NCBI RefSeq assembly: GCF_014692495.1
Contig: NZ_JACOIJ010000013.1
Location: 1-64,000, forward strand
Reading direction: 5' to 3'
DNA: 64,000 nt
Source of the DNA: Sphingobacterium litopenaei
GTDB lineage: Bacteria > Bacteroidota > Bacteroidia > Sphingobacteriales > Sphingobacteriaceae
The notes below the pieces were generated by a model. It had not been told where the DNA came from. It did no database searches and saw only the letters and a program-made list of their open reading frames with translations. Shown in pieces: positions 17,005-26,355 of this stretch (positions are counted from its first letter, which is position 1; each line of letters starts with the position of its first letter). Both the position numbers and the translations under genes were made by a program.

Positions 17005-19992
17005 ATGCAGAGCAAAGGGCTGATTAAATTTTTGGTAGCCGTATTGACAGTAGCCTGTCTCTACGCGTTATCATTTACATTTGTTACTAGGAAAGTAGAG
17101 CGAGATGCTGAAGCTTACGCAGGTGGCGATATTGCCAAAGAAAAAGCGTATTTAGATTCTATCGCTGGGGAAGTAGTGTATAATTTAGGCGTAGCTAAAT
17201 TTACCTACAGAGAATGTAAAGCACAAGAGTTGCCTTTGGGTCTTGACCTTAAAGGCGGTATGAACGTAACAATGGAAATTTCATTGGATGAGTTGATTCG
17301 TAACTTAGCGAACAATCCAAAAGATGAAAAATTCAACAATGCGTTAACTACAGCAATTCAAAAAAGTAAATCAACTAATACATCTATTGTTGATTTATTT
17401 ATAAACGAATATAAAGCAAGTGGTGCTTCTGCAACATTAGCTTCATTCTTTGCTACTAAAGATAATTCAAACTTTATTTCTAACAACAGCTCAGAAGCTG
17501 ACGTAAAGAAATTCTTACAAATAGAAGCAGATAATGCTATCCAAAATTCATTTAAAGTATTACGTACACGTATTGATAAATTTGGTGTAGCATCTCCTAA
17601 TATCCAAATTCAACAAGGTACAAACCGTATCTTAATCGAATTACCAGGCGTAAACGACGCGGATCGTGTTCGTAAATTATTACAAGGATCTGCTAAGCTA
17701 GAATTCTACGAAACTCATGACAACGGTCAGATTTATCCTCTTTTAGATAATATAAATAGAACTTTAGCTTCTTCATTAAAATCTACTGAGAATACAGTAG
17801 CTAAAGCGGATACAGCAGCAACGGATACAACTAAAAAAGAAAACTTATTAGCGAATTTAGGTGGTAACAAAGCTGCTAAAACAGATTCATCTGCTGCAGT
17901 AGCAAACATGGCTGCTCAAAATCCATTATTCAGCGTGTTGATGCCTTCTATCTATCAAACTCCTGATGGTCAACAACAGTTAGCTCCAGGTGCACAGATA
18001 GGTATCGCTGCTTTGAAAGATACAGCTAAAGTAAATGCTTATTTTGAAAGACCTGAAATCAAAGCGTTAATCCCTGCTAACGTAAAATTATTGTGGGCAG
18101 TAAAACCTGAACAAAGTGCTAGCTTATTATCGTTATATGCTATCAAAGTTGGCGCTGGAGAAACAGGTTCAGTATTATCTGGAGATGTAATTACAGATGC
18201 CAGAGATGAGTTTGATCCTCAAACTAACTCTCCTGTAGTAAGTATGAAAATGAACTCATATGGTGCTAAAGAATGGAGAAGAGTTACGGCTAAAGCATCT
18301 CAAAAGAAAGAAGCTATCGCTATCGTATTAGATAATGTAGTATACTCTGCCCCTACTGTACAATCAGAAATCGCAGGTGGTAACTCATCAATTTCGGGTA
18401 ACTTCACTATTGAAGATACAAAAGACTTAGCTAACGTATTAAAATCAGGACGTCTTCCGACTACTGCTAAAATCGTTGAAGAAGCTATCGTAGGACCTTC
18501 TTTAGGTCAAGCTGCTATCGACGCTGGTTTGAATTCATCATTAATCGCTGTTGTAGTTGTAATGTTGTTCATGGTAGCGTATTACAATAAAGCAGGTTGG
18601 GCTGCAAACATTGCCGTTATTTTTAACGTATTTTTCTTATTAGGAATTTTAGCCTCCTTGAATGCGGTATTGACACTCCCTGGTATCGCGGGTATAGTAT
18701 TGACAATGGGTACAGCGGTAGATGCCAACGTCCTTATCAACGAACGTATTCGTGAAGAAATCCGTGGAGGTAAAAGTATTCGTCAAGCTATCGCAGATGG
18801 CTACAAGCACGCTTTACCATCTATCTTAGATGGTCAGATTACGACTTTCTTAGTAGGTGTGGTATTATTCTTCTTCGGATCAGGACCTATCTTAGGTTTC
18901 GCTACTACCTTGATGGTTGGTATTATTACATCATTATTTACTTCAATCTTTATCTCTCGTTTGATTTTCGAATTCATGCTTGAAAGAGATATGAAGATTA
19001 ATGTATCTTTCCCTTGGTCAGCAAACACGTTATTGGGTGCGAATTTCCAATTCATCAAAAAACGTAAATTATTTTATACAATTTCGATAATTGCAGTTGC
19101 TGTATCCTTGATTTCTATCTTCACAAAAGGATTTAGTTGGGGTGTGGACTTCCAAGGAGGTCGTACGTACACGGTACGTTATGAGCAACCAGTTAACTTG
19201 GAAGAAGTTCGTAAAAACTTAGATAACGAATTCAAATCCACTACAGAAGTAAAAACTTTTGGTAGTGCGAATCAAGTTCGTGTTACTACCACTTATCATA
19301 TCACAGAAACTTCGGATGAAGCGGATGCAGAGGTATTAGCTAAATTGAATACTGGTTTAGAAAAAATTTCGGGTAATAAATACGAAATCTTATCTTCTCA
19401 AAAAGTTGGTCCTTCTATCGCTTCAGATATTACTGATAGAGCGGCTTGGTCAGCAATTATCTCTATATTAATTATTGCTGTTTATATTTTTGTACGTTTC
19501 CACAAATGGCAATATTCAGTAGGTGCTGCTGTTGCAACTATTCACGATGGTATTATCTTGTTAGGTTTATTCTCTTTATTAGATGGAATAGTACCTTTCT
19601 CATTAGATATAGACCAACACTTTGTAGCTGCATTCTTAACAGTATTGGGTTACTCCGTGAATGACACCGTGGTTGTATTTGACCGTATCCGTGAAGATAT
19701 TAACAAATCATTAGGTACAAATAAATATTTTGGAGATGTAGTGAATCACGCGATCAACACGACTCTTTCTCGTACGATTATTACGTCTTTAACAATTATA
19801 TTCGTATTGGTAGTGTTGTTTATCTTCGGTGGTGAAGTAATCAGAGGATTTGCGTTTGCAATCTTAGTAGGTATCGTAGTTGGTACTTATTCATCTATTA
19901 TCTTGGCTTCACCTGTTGTTTACGATTTAGGTAAAAACAACAACAGTATATCTAAACCAAAAGCTGTAGAACCAAAAGTTGTTACTCCATAA
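17005..19992 (+). CDS. secDF: Protein translocase subunit SecDF (fused SecD-SecF)
   Basis: A 995-residue inner-membrane RND-type protein that uses the proton gradient to pull preproteins through SecYEG. SecD makes up about the first 650 residues: TM1 at about 8-26, the conserved LGLDLKGGMNVTMEI, a large periplasmic domain with P1-like strands, then five TM helices including TAVDANVLINERIREE. SecF follows, with GVDFQGGRTYTVRY and GYSVNDTVVVFDRIRED. An Ala/Thr/Lys-rich insert (about 270-310) interrupts the periplasmic domain, as in other Bacteroidota. It is monocistronic, with its own promoter and terminator. Confidence 0.96.
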   Translation: MQSKGLIKFLVAVLTVACLYALSFTFVTRKVERDAEAYAGGDIAKEKAYLDSIAGEVVYNLGVAKFTYRECKAQELPLGLDLKGGMNVTMEISLDELIRNLANNPKDEKFNNALTTAIQKSKSTNTSIVDLFINEYKASGASATLASFFATKDNSNFISNNSSEADVKKFLQIEADNAIQNSFKVLRTRIDKFGVASPNIQIQQGTNRILIELPGVNDADRVRKLLQGSAKLEFYETHDNGQIYPLLDNINRTLASSLKSTENTVAKADTAATDTTKKENLLANLGGNKAAKTDSSAAVANMAAQNPLFSVLMPSIYQTPDGQQQLAPGAQIGIAALKDTAKVNAYFERPEIKALIPANVKLLWAVKPEQSASLLSLYAIKVGAGETGSVLSGDVITDARDEFDPQTNSPVVSMKMNSYGAKEWRRVTAKASQKKEAIAIVLDNVVYSAPTVQSEIAGGNSSISGNFTIEDTKDLANVLKSGRLPTTAKIVEEAIVGPSLGQAAIDAGLNSSLIAVVVVMLFMVAYYNKAGWAANIAVIFNVFFLLGILASLNAVLTLPGIAGIVLTMGTAVDANVLINERIREEIRGGKSIRQAIADGYKHALPSILDGQITTFLVGVVLFFFGSGPILGFATTLMVGIITSLFTSIFISRLIFEFMLERDMKINVSFPWSANTLLGANFQFIKKRKLFYTISIIAVAVSLISIFTKGFSWGVDFQGGRTYTVRYEQPVNLEEVRKNLDNEFKSTTEVKTFGSANQVRVTTTYHITETSDEADAEVLAKLNTGLEKISGNKYEILSSQKVGPSIASDITDRAAWSAIISILIIAVYIFVRFHKWQYSVGAAVATIHDGIILLGLFSLLDGIVPFSLDIDQHFVAAFLTVLGYSVNDTVVVFDRIREDINKSLGTNKYFGDVVNHAINTTLSRTIITSLTIIFVLVVLFIFGGEVIRGFAFAILVGIVVGTYSSIILASPVVYDLGKNNNSISKPKAVEPKVVTP

Positions 19993-20020
19993 TTTTAACA
20001 ACTTCAAAAATAAAACTAAG

Positions 20021-20045
20021 GGCTATCCATTTGGATAGCCTTTTT
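20021..20045 (+). terminator. Terminator of secDF
   Basis: GGCTATCC (20021-20028) / GGATAGCC (20033-20040) with a 4-nt loop, followed by TTTTT. Confidence 0.88.
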
Positions 20046-20103
20046 CGTTTATCACAAATTCATCATAAATAGATAGTTTTCCTGAAGACCGTGTTATTTT
20101 TTA

Positions 20104-20111
20104 TAGATTTG
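20104..20111 (+). promoter_or_regulatory. -7 element upstream of the redoxin lipoprotein-gap-GNAT operon
   Basis: TAGATTTG is an exact TAnnTTTG, 17 bp before the ATG at 20129. No obvious -33 element. Confidence 0.45.
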
Positions 20112-20128
20112 TGTAAAGAACTATTTAT

Positions 20129-20761
20129 ATGAAAAAAATGATGATCTCAACTCTAATATTAAGTACTATTCTTGGATTTTCGAGTTGTTCTAATTCTACT
20201 AACAATACGAATACAGCTACTGAAGTAGAAAATCATGAAGGCCATGATCACAGTGGACACGATCATAGCACACACAGTCCTGAAGCCACTACAGCAGAAG
20301 CGCAACAACAGACAGTAGAGGAATTATCTCAAAAAGCCCCAGCTCCTGTCTTGCCAGAATTCACCTTCTATAAAGTAAAATCAGGCATCAGCTATACACA
20401 GCAGGACATTCCAAAGGGCAAAAAATCAGCTTTCATATTATTCGATCCAAGCTGTGGCCATTGTCAATTGGAAGCAGGACAAATCGCTAAAAATTACGCC
20501 AAGCTTAAAAATATAAATATCTATTTCGTTTCGATGAATGATCCAGCATTGATGGCAAATTTCTTAGAAACTTTTGGAAAAGAATTGGTTGGCAAGCCAA
20601 ATGTTGAAGTGTTATACGACAAAAACCAAGATTTCATCCAAAAAATTCACGTTCCTAAGCAATTCCCAGCTAACTATGTTTACACAGCTGAAGGAAAATT
20701 ACAGTCTTATTGGGATGGTGATCGCAAAATCGAAGAAATCATAAAAGAATACACAAAATAA
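20129..20761 (+). CDS. Thioredoxin-fold lipoprotein with His-rich linker
   Basis: A 210-residue protein with a lipoprotein signal (lipobox FSSC, Cys20). An Asn/Thr-rich stretch is followed by a His-rich segment (HEGHDHSGHDHSTH, about 37-50). The rest (about 75-210) looks like a thioredoxin/redoxin domain: FILFDPSCGHCQLEAGQIA with a CxxC at Cys109/Cys112, then IYFVSMNDPALMANFLETFG and a cis-Pro-like QFPANYVY. It is probably a periplasmic-facing thiol-disulfide protein, and the His segment may bind metal. gap starts 5 bp after its stop, so the three genes form an operon. Confidence 0.78.
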   Translation: MKKMMISTLILSTILGFSSCSNSTNNTNTATEVENHEGHDHSGHDHSTHSPEATTAEAQQQTVEELSQKAPAPVLPEFTFYKVKSGISYTQQDIPKGKKSAFILFDPSCGHCQLEAGQIAKNYAKLKNINIYFVSMNDPALMANFLETFGKELVGKPNVEVLYDKNQDFIQKIHVPKQFPANYVYTAEGKLQSYWDGDRKIEEIIKEYTK

Positions 20762-20766
20762 AATCA

Positions 20767-21765
20767 ATGAAAATAGCAATAAATGGTTTTGGTCGAATTG
20801 GAAGACACACGCTTCGCAATTTGCTAAAGCGAAATTTAGAAAATATTGATGTCGTTGCTATTAATGATTTAACAAGTACATCTACCTTAGCTCATCTATT
20901 CAAGTATGATTCAGTGCATGGGCCTTTCGAAGGGAAAGTGACCTTTGATGAAAAATACCTGTATATTAATGAGCATAAAATTTTAGTGCCCCAGGAGAAA
21001 AATCCTGCGGATCTACCTTGGGGAAATTTGAATATTGATGTTGTTGTAGAGTCCACCGGGCATTTTACAACAAAAGAAAAAGCATCACAACATTTGGAGG
21101 CTGGAGCTAAACAAGTCATAATTTCAGCACCATCTCCAGATAAGGAAGTACCAACAGTCGTATTAGGCATTAATGACCAAGATTTCGATTGGAATACTCC
21201 CCTATTTTCAAATGCTTCTTGTACAACCAACAATGTAGCACCTTTAGTAAAGATTTTAGATGAAAACTGGGTTATCAATGACGGCTATATTACGACAGTG
21301 CATTCCATGACAGGTGATCAGAATTTACATGATGCTCCTCACCGTGATTTGCGTAGAGCACGTGCTGCATCTTCTTCTATCATTCCTACGACTACAGGAG
21401 CTGCTAAAGCTATTACCAATGTATTTCCGCATTTAGAAGGTAAATTAGGTGGAGCAGGTATCCGAGTACCGGTTTTGAATGGTTCTTTGACGGATTTTAC
21501 CTGTACATTGAGTAAAGAAACTACGGTAGAAGAAATCAACAAAAAATTCAAAGTTGCTGCTGCGAACGAACTAAAACAGGTACTTTATTATACAGAAGAC
21601 CCCATAGTTTCTGTGGATATTATTAACAATCCATATTCTTGTGTCTTTGATGCGCAGTTAACATCTATTGTAGGTGGTTTGGTAAAAGTAGTGGGTTGGT
21701 ACGATAATGAATTTGGATATTCTAACCGTCTTGTGGATATTTTAGAGAAATTAAGCAAAAGATGA
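20767..21765 (+). CDS. gap: Type I glyceraldehyde-3-phosphate dehydrogenase
   Basis: A 332-residue GAPDH (1,3-bisphosphoglycerate formation, NAD+). INGFGRIGR opens the Rossmann fold, and the acidic residue in AINDLTS (about 35) favours NAD. The catalytic Cys152 lies in SNASCTTNN, with His in TVHSMTGDQ and the phosphate-binding TTTGAAKA. The active-site block reads CTTNNVAP rather than the usual CTTNCLAP, which suggests a divergent paralogue; a second GAPDH may exist elsewhere. It overlaps the downstream GNAT gene by 4 bp (ATGA). Confidence 0.93.
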   Translation: MKIAINGFGRIGRHTLRNLLKRNLENIDVVAINDLTSTSTLAHLFKYDSVHGPFEGKVTFDEKYLYINEHKILVPQEKNPADLPWGNLNIDVVVESTGHFTTKEKASQHLEAGAKQVIISAPSPDKEVPTVVLGINDQDFDWNTPLFSNASCTTNNVAPLVKILDENWVINDGYITTVHSMTGDQNLHDAPHRDLRRARAASSSIIPTTTGAAKAITNVFPHLEGKLGGAGIRVPVLNGSLTDFTCTLSKETTVEEINKKFKVAAANELKQVLYYTEDPIVSVDIINNPYSCVFDAQLTSIVGGLVKVVGWYDNEFGYSNRLVDILEKLSKR

Positions 21766-22199
21766 TACGTTTTATTTCTGCAGAGCAAACACTCCCTTTG
21801 CGCTCTTTAGTCTTACGAAACGGATTTCCAGAGGCAGAATGTATGTTTGATCATGATACATTACCCACAACCTTCCATCTAGGATATTATAACGAAGAAA
21901 TTGAGTTAACTTGCATCTTAACTTGTATGAAGGAAAATCACGGTAAACTTCCGAAAGATGCTTATCGTCTTCGTGGAATGGCTACACATCCCGATCATAG
22001 ACGCAAAGGCTATGCTGCTGAATTGCTGAATGCTTGTATCTCACATCTTCAAAATCAATTGGGTATAGCATACCTATGGTTCAATGCTCGCACAATAGCA
22101 TTTCCTTTCTATGAAGCTTTAGGATTCGAATTTATGTCCGATGAGTTTGATATTCCAGGCATCGGTCCTCATCGTGAAATGTTTAAATATATTGGATAA
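21762..22199 (+). CDS. GNAT family N-acetyltransferase
   Basis: A 145-residue single-domain GNAT protein. The acetyl-CoA site is RLRGMATHPDHRRKGYAAELL (motif A, with R-R-K-G-Y/A; about 68-87), followed by LWFNARTIAFPFYEALGFE (motif B). Substrate unknown. The start overlaps the gap stop by 4 bp, so translation is probably coupled. Confidence 0.85.
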   Translation: MIRFISAEQTLPLRSLVLRNGFPEAECMFDHDTLPTTFHLGYYNEEIELTCILTCMKENHGKLPKDAYRLRGMATHPDHRRKGYAAELLNACISHLQNQLGIAYLWFNARTIAFPFYEALGFEFMSDEFDIPGIGPHREMFKYIG

Positions 22200-22201
22200 A
22201 C

Positions 22202-22233
22202 AAAAAAGTCATTTCATTGGAAATGACTTTTTT
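22202..22233. terminator. Terminator after the GNAT gene, shared with the convergent TIGR02757 gene
   Basis: A perfect 14-bp stem, AAAAAAGTCATTTC / GAAATGACTTTTTT, with a 4-nt loop lies between the two convergent stop codons (22199 and 22236). Confidence 0.92.
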
Positions 22234-22235
22234 GT

Positions 22236-23018
22236 TTACATCTCCCCTTCCACGCCTAAGCCGAATAAAGCGAAATCATATTTTACAGGATCCGATTCAT
22301 CCAATTGATACAAATTTTCCGATAATTCAACAGCAGCCTTCCATTGCAATTTCTCCAATGTTATTAAATGGAATTTACGTGCTACACGCTCTACATGTAC
22401 ATCACAAGGACATATCAATTGGGATGGCGCAATTCTATTCCATATTCCAAAATCTACGCCCTTATCATCCTGGCGAACCATCCAGCGCAAAAACATATTT
22501 AATCGCTTACATGTGGACTTTTGAGCAGGTGAACTCACATGTTTTCTCGTCCGTAATGGAAAATCTGGTAGCGAAAAGAAATAGAGTTTGAATTCATTTA
22601 AAGACTTTTCTATGGAAATTTCTGATGGTTTCAAATTTTCCTGCCCTATTAGAAAAGCGTCTTCCAAGGAATCAAAACGGCTGTAGTGATAACGAAAGAA
22701 TTCTACAAAATAAAGCAGATCCGTATCATTGAACGTACGATGTTTAAAGCCCAACAAAGATCTCAAATCTTCCTCCTTGTGATTCATAATAAAATCATAT
22801 GGACTTCCGCCCATTCGCTCGATCAACTCCTTACACTTATTAATAATGGTTTTTCGTTGTCCCCAAGCTAATATCGATGCGATAAAGCCCATAATTTCTA
22901 TATCCTGCTTTTTAGTAAAAAGATGCGGGATACAAATCGGATCATTGGGTATAAAATTCGGTTGATTATATTCCTCAACCTTGCTATCCAAAAATTCTTT
23001 AAGATTAAAATCTGACAT
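22236..23018 (-). CDS. TIGR02757 (DUF2400) family protein
   Basis: A 260-residue protein matching the TIGR02757 pattern: an N-terminal DPICIPHLF, ILAWGQRKTII, and a C-terminal LRWMVRQDDKGVDFGIW then CPCDVHVERVAR. The spacing of these blocks resembles a helix-hairpin-helix DNA glycosylase-like fold (CPCDVHVERVAR looks like the helix carrying the catalytic Asp), but the biochemical function is not known. It is the last gene of a three-gene minus-strand operon, only 1 bp after the DUF1835 gene. Confidence 0.82.
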   Translation of the reverse strand: MSDFNLKEFLDSKVEEYNQPNFIPNDPICIPHLFTKKQDIEIMGFIASILAWGQRKTIINKCKELIERMGGSPYDFIMNHKEEDLRSLLGFKHRTFNDTDLLYFVEFFRYHYSRFDSLEDAFLIGQENLKPSEISIEKSLNEFKLYFFSLPDFPLRTRKHVSSPAQKSTCKRLNMFLRWMVRQDDKGVDFGIWNRIAPSQLICPCDVHVERVARKFHLITLEKLQWKAAVELSENLYQLDESDPVKYDFALFGLGVEGEM

Positions 23019-23019
23019 T

Positions 23020-23847
23020 TTATTTTACTAAAGCCACTTCAAATATATGTCCATTTCGCTGACCATGCTCTTGATTTCGCATTTGTAACTGACCTTCATA
23101 GCAAAGTTGCTTTAATCGTTCTATTAAAAAATAATCACCTATTCCATTAGAATTATATCCATTATACATATTACCAATGGTTAATCCAATTACTTTGAAG
23201 GAAAACTGAAATTCAGGAGTACAATGCGCTATTAATATATCATCAAAATATGTAATATTTGATTCTTCTATCTCATTTTGATTATTTAAAATTCTCAAAT
23301 TGGAGTTGTTTCTTAAATACTTCTCCCAACTTTTTTCAAAAAATAGCTTTTCATTATTAGTTATTAATCTAAAATATTGTTTTGCAAGCTGTATGTTTTC
23401 CGATGTACAGACATACAATGAAAACAATTTTGCATCATATCCATTATGGTTATTAAAAGAAATATTTTCCCAATCGACTGTGTAAATAGAGATTTTTTTA
23501 TCCTTCAAAAAATTTAATGTAGCTGCTTTCCATATGTATTCATTACCATCATCACCTAGCCACATATAAACAGTATCTAATGAAGTTATTTCACTTAGTT
23601 TGTCAGCGAGTTCCTTGCTTTTTATCTCTCTGTGATAGTAAGAATCAGGTTCTTGAAAAAATTCTTCAAACCAATTAATACGTTCATTAATTCCTTTTAA
23701 TGTCTTTAAATCATACAAAGGACCTAATACTAATGTATCTAATAAAGTAATTAATTTAATATTCTCATTTGATAAATCAATAACATCGCTTATCATTAAA
23801 TTATTTAATGAATTTTCGCCATAAACGATATGATATTCTTTTACCAT
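23020..23847 (-). CDS. DUF1835 / DUF3658-like protein
   Basis: A 275-residue soluble protein. The start YHIVYGENSLNNLM and the following strand/helix pattern match DUF1835. The end, GDYFLIERLKQLCYEGQL then HIFEVALVK, matches the C-terminal DUF3658 half that usually accompanies it. No catalytic residues are known. Its coding sequence is visibly more AT-rich (many AAT, ATT, TTA codons) than its neighbours, which may mark it as a later arrival in the operon. It sits between an epimerase-like gene (9 bp) and the TIGR02757 gene (1 bp). Confidence 0.7.
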   Translation of the reverse strand: MVKEYHIVYGENSLNNLMISDVIDLSNENIKLITLLDTLVLGPLYDLKTLKGINERINWFEEFFQEPDSYYHREIKSKELADKLSEITSLDTVYMWLGDDGNEYIWKAATLNFLKDKKISIYTVDWENISFNNHNGYDAKLFSLYVCTSENIQLAKQYFRLITNNEKLFFEKSWEKYLRNNSNLRILNNQNEIEESNITYFDDILIAHCTPEFQFSFKVIGLTIGNMYNGYNSNGIGDYFLIERLKQLCYEGQLQMRNQEHGQRNGHIFEVALVK

Positions 23848-23856
23848 ATTATTAGT

Positions 23857-24630
23857 TTAAAAGGTTACAGGGGAGGAATGCTTAAAACTATATTTTAATT
23901 CCTTAATAATAAGACTTCCATCAACTATTTTTTGGAAAGAATTCTCAGAATTGAATGATAAGGGTAAGTCAAAACCATATTTTTTAGCGGATGCTAAAAT
24001 TACATCCCTTTTAGAAGGATGTTCTGGTGCTACAAGGTTATAAATTGGATAATGTAGATGTGAGTCAAATCCCTTTGTGATTAACGCCACTACATCATCT
24101 ACGTGAATAAAATTCGCCGGTTGATCGCCTGTCATACAGATACGATTAGCAAAATACTTGGCAAAAATTCTATTCTTTCCAAATAATCCTCCAAGACGGT
24201 AAATATGAGAATTTGTCAACTCTACCTTTTGCTCTGCGACTAACAACCTCTCATTCAAATCTTCAGTATAGTCTTCTGTGAAAACACCATCCTGATCCGG
24301 ATAGATCCCTATAGAGCTCAAATAGATTTGCTTTCGAAATTTTAGGTTATCGATGTATTGTCGAACATGTTCAAAACGATTAGATATTTCATCTACAGAA
24401 TTCTTAGAACTGGCAGGAACACTGTTTAAAATATAATCAAAGGTAGTGGGGAATTCAGAATTAGAATCTTTCAAATCAAAATTAACTACCGCAACATGCA
24501 AACCTAATGCAGAAAGGTAATTCTTCTTCTCCTGCGAAGTACATGTAGCGAAGACTTGCCAACCTTTCTCGACATAATATTTTGCCACCTCTTTTCCTAC
24601 CCAACCACAACCTAAAATCAATATTTTCAT
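23857..24630 (-). CDS. NAD-dependent epimerase/dehydratase-like (SDR) protein, YeeZ type
   Basis: A 257-residue Rossmann protein: ILGCGWVGKEVAKYY (about 4-18, glycine-rich NAD(P) loop), LNSVPASS, IYLSSIGIYPDQDG (SDR Ser/Tyr region), YRLGGLFG and NFIHVDDVVALI. It resembles the short YeeZ-like extended SDRs, whose substrate is uncertain. It is the first gene of a three-gene operon. The proS terminator lies directly upstream, so the operon needs its own promoter in the short gap 24631-24645 or relies on read-through. Confidence 0.78.
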   Translation of the reverse strand: MKILILGCGWVGKEVAKYYVEKGWQVFATCTSQEKKNYLSALGLHVAVVNFDLKDSNSEFPTTFDYILNSVPASSKNSVDEISNRFEHVRQYIDNLKFRKQIYLSSIGIYPDQDGVFTEDYTEDLNERLLVAEQKVELTNSHIYRLGGLFGKNRIFAKYFANRICMTGDQPANFIHVDDVVALITKGFDSHLHYPIYNLVAPEHPSKRDVILASAKKYGFDLPLSFNSENSFQKIVDGSLIIKELKYSFKHSSPVTF

Positions 24631-24644
24631 CTAGCTAATTTAAA

Positions 24645-24674
24645 CAAAAAGAGCAAAGAAATAATCTTTGCTCT
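24645..24674 (-). terminator. Terminator of proS
   Basis: A 10-bp stem, AGAGCAAAGA (24650-24659) / TCTTTGCTCT (24665-24674), has a 5-nt loop and is followed on the minus strand by TTTTTG. It lies about 37 bp beyond the proS stop. Confidence 0.85.
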
Positions 24675-24710
24675 CCGGATATGAAATTTTGAATTTTTAT
24701 TTAATAAAAA

Positions 24711-26183
24711 TTAATATGCTTTTGCGAATAATACTCTGCCTTTCGAAGGCTTACCTGTAAAGATACAAACGCCATCTTCCACTGCGAAGTCTAAAGGAAT
24801 ACAACGTGTAGTAGCTTTGGTCTCTTCTTTCACACGTTTCTCTGTTTCAGGTGTTCCATCCCAATGACAAGAAACAAAACCACCTTTATTTTCTAATACA
24901 TCTTTAAATTCTTCGTAAGAATTTACTTCTGTAATGTGAGAATCACGGAAATTTAACGCTTTTTGGAAGATATTATCTTGGATTTGATCCAACAAGGTAA
25001 CGATATGATTACCTAAACCTTCTTGTGAAACAGTTTCTTTAGTTTGTGTATCACGACGCGCTAATTCTACGGTACCATTTTGCATATCACGTGCACCAAT
25101 CGCAACGCGCAAAGGAACACCTTTCAATTCCCATTCCGCGAATTTGAAACCTGGACGTTGTGTATCGCGGTCATCGTATTTCACAGAAATACCTTGCGCT
25201 TTCAACTCTGCATTTAAATTATCTACAAAAGCATCTATGTTTGCTTTTTCTTCTGCTGTTTTGAAAATCGGTACGATTACAACTTGAATTGGAGCTAATT
25301 TTGGAGGTAATACCAAACCTTGGTCATCCGAGTGCGCCATAATCAATGCACCCATCAAACGCGTAGAAACGCCCCAAGAGGTAGCCCATACGTACTCTTG
25401 CTTTCCTTCTTTCGATGTAAATTTCACATCAAAAGCTTTAGCAAAATTTTGACCTAAGAAGTGAGAAGTACCAGCTTGCAATGCTTTACCATCTTGCATT
25501 AGCGCTTCGATAGTGTATGTATCCAATGCACCTGCAAAACGTTCTGATTCCGTTTTACTACCACGAATAACTGGAACAGCTAATGTTTTCTCCGCAAATT
25601 CAGCATACACTTCCAACATTTGTTGTGCTTCAGCAACAGCTTCTTCCGAAGTCGCATGCGCTGTATGCCCCTCTTGCCACAAGAATTCAGCCGTACGCAA
25701 GAATAAACGAGTACGCATTTCCCAACGTACCACATTCGCCCATTGGTTTACCAAAATAGGAAGATCGCGGTATGATTCAATCCAGCCTCTGTATGTATTC
25801 CAAATAATAGTTTCGGAAGTAGGACGAACGATTAATTCTTCTTCCAATTTCGCTTCTTCATCTACGATAATATTTCCATTACCATCATTTTTTAAACGAT
25901 AATGTGTCACTACCGCACATTCCGTAGCAAAACCTTCTACGTGAGAAGCTTCTTTGGAGAAAAATGATTTAGGAATAAACAAGGGAAAATATGCATTGCT
26001 ATGTCCTGTTTCTTTGAACCGCTTATCCAAAATAGCTTGCATACGCTCCCAAATAGCATAACCATAAGGTTTTATCACCATACAACCTCTGACTGCAGAA
26101 TACTCCGCCAAATCCGCCTTGATAACCAGATCATTATACCATTGTGAATAATCTTCACTACGACTTGTTATTCCTTTACTCAT
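24711..26183 (-). CDS. proS: Prolyl-tRNA synthetase (eukaryote/archaeal-type)
   Basis: Charges tRNA-Pro. At 490 residues without the inserted editing domain of E. coli ProRS, it belongs to the eukaryote/archaeon-like ProS group found in Bacteroidota. Class II motifs are visible: motif 2 region [23 protein letters not shown] (about 150-172) and motif 3 [20 protein letters not shown]. The anticodon-binding domain follows (about 290-400), with [23 protein letters not shown]-terminal zinc-binding-like domain ends in FAKAY; a terminal Tyr is a hallmark of this subgroup. Confidence 0.96.
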   Translation of the reverse strand: MSKGITSRSEDYSQWYNDLVIKADLAEYSAVRGCMVIKPYGYAIWERMQAILDKRFKETGHSNAYFPLFIPKSFFSKEASHVEGFATECAVVTHYRLKNDGNGNIIVDEEAKLEEELIVRPTSETIIWNTYRGWIESYRDLPILVNQWANVVRWEMRTRLFLRTAEFLWQEGHTAHATSEEAVAEAQQMLEVYAEFAEKTLAVPVIRGSKTESERFAGALDTYTIEALMQDGKALQAGTSHFLGQNFAKAFDVKFTSKEGKQEYVWATSWGVSTRLMGALIMAHSDDQGLVLPPKLAPIQVVIVPIFKTAEEKANIDAFVDNLNAELKAQGISVKYDDRDTQRPGFKFAEWELKGVPLRVAIGARDMQNGTVELARRDTQTKETVSQEGLGNHIVTLLDQIQDNIFQKALNFRDSHITEVNSYEEFKDVLENKGGFVSCHWDGTPETEKRVKEETKATTRCIPLDFAVEDGVCIFTGKPSKGRVLFAKAY

Positions 26184-26355
26184 TGCTTAAACTATATCTT
26201 ATAAATCGGAAAATATATGTTAAAAAAGCACATATTCTCGCGCTGTAAAAATTTATTTATATTTTTGATTAGAGGTATTAAACCTTTGTTAAAATTCGCG
26301 TCTAAGATAATAAAAAGACGTTGGATTATCTACAACAACTAGCGATAAAGATATT

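Noticed and set aside
20767-21765. GAPDH called non-functional because of CTTNN instead of CTTNC
   Set aside because: The catalytic Cys and His are present; the second Cys of the motif is not essential, so I treat it as a working variant.
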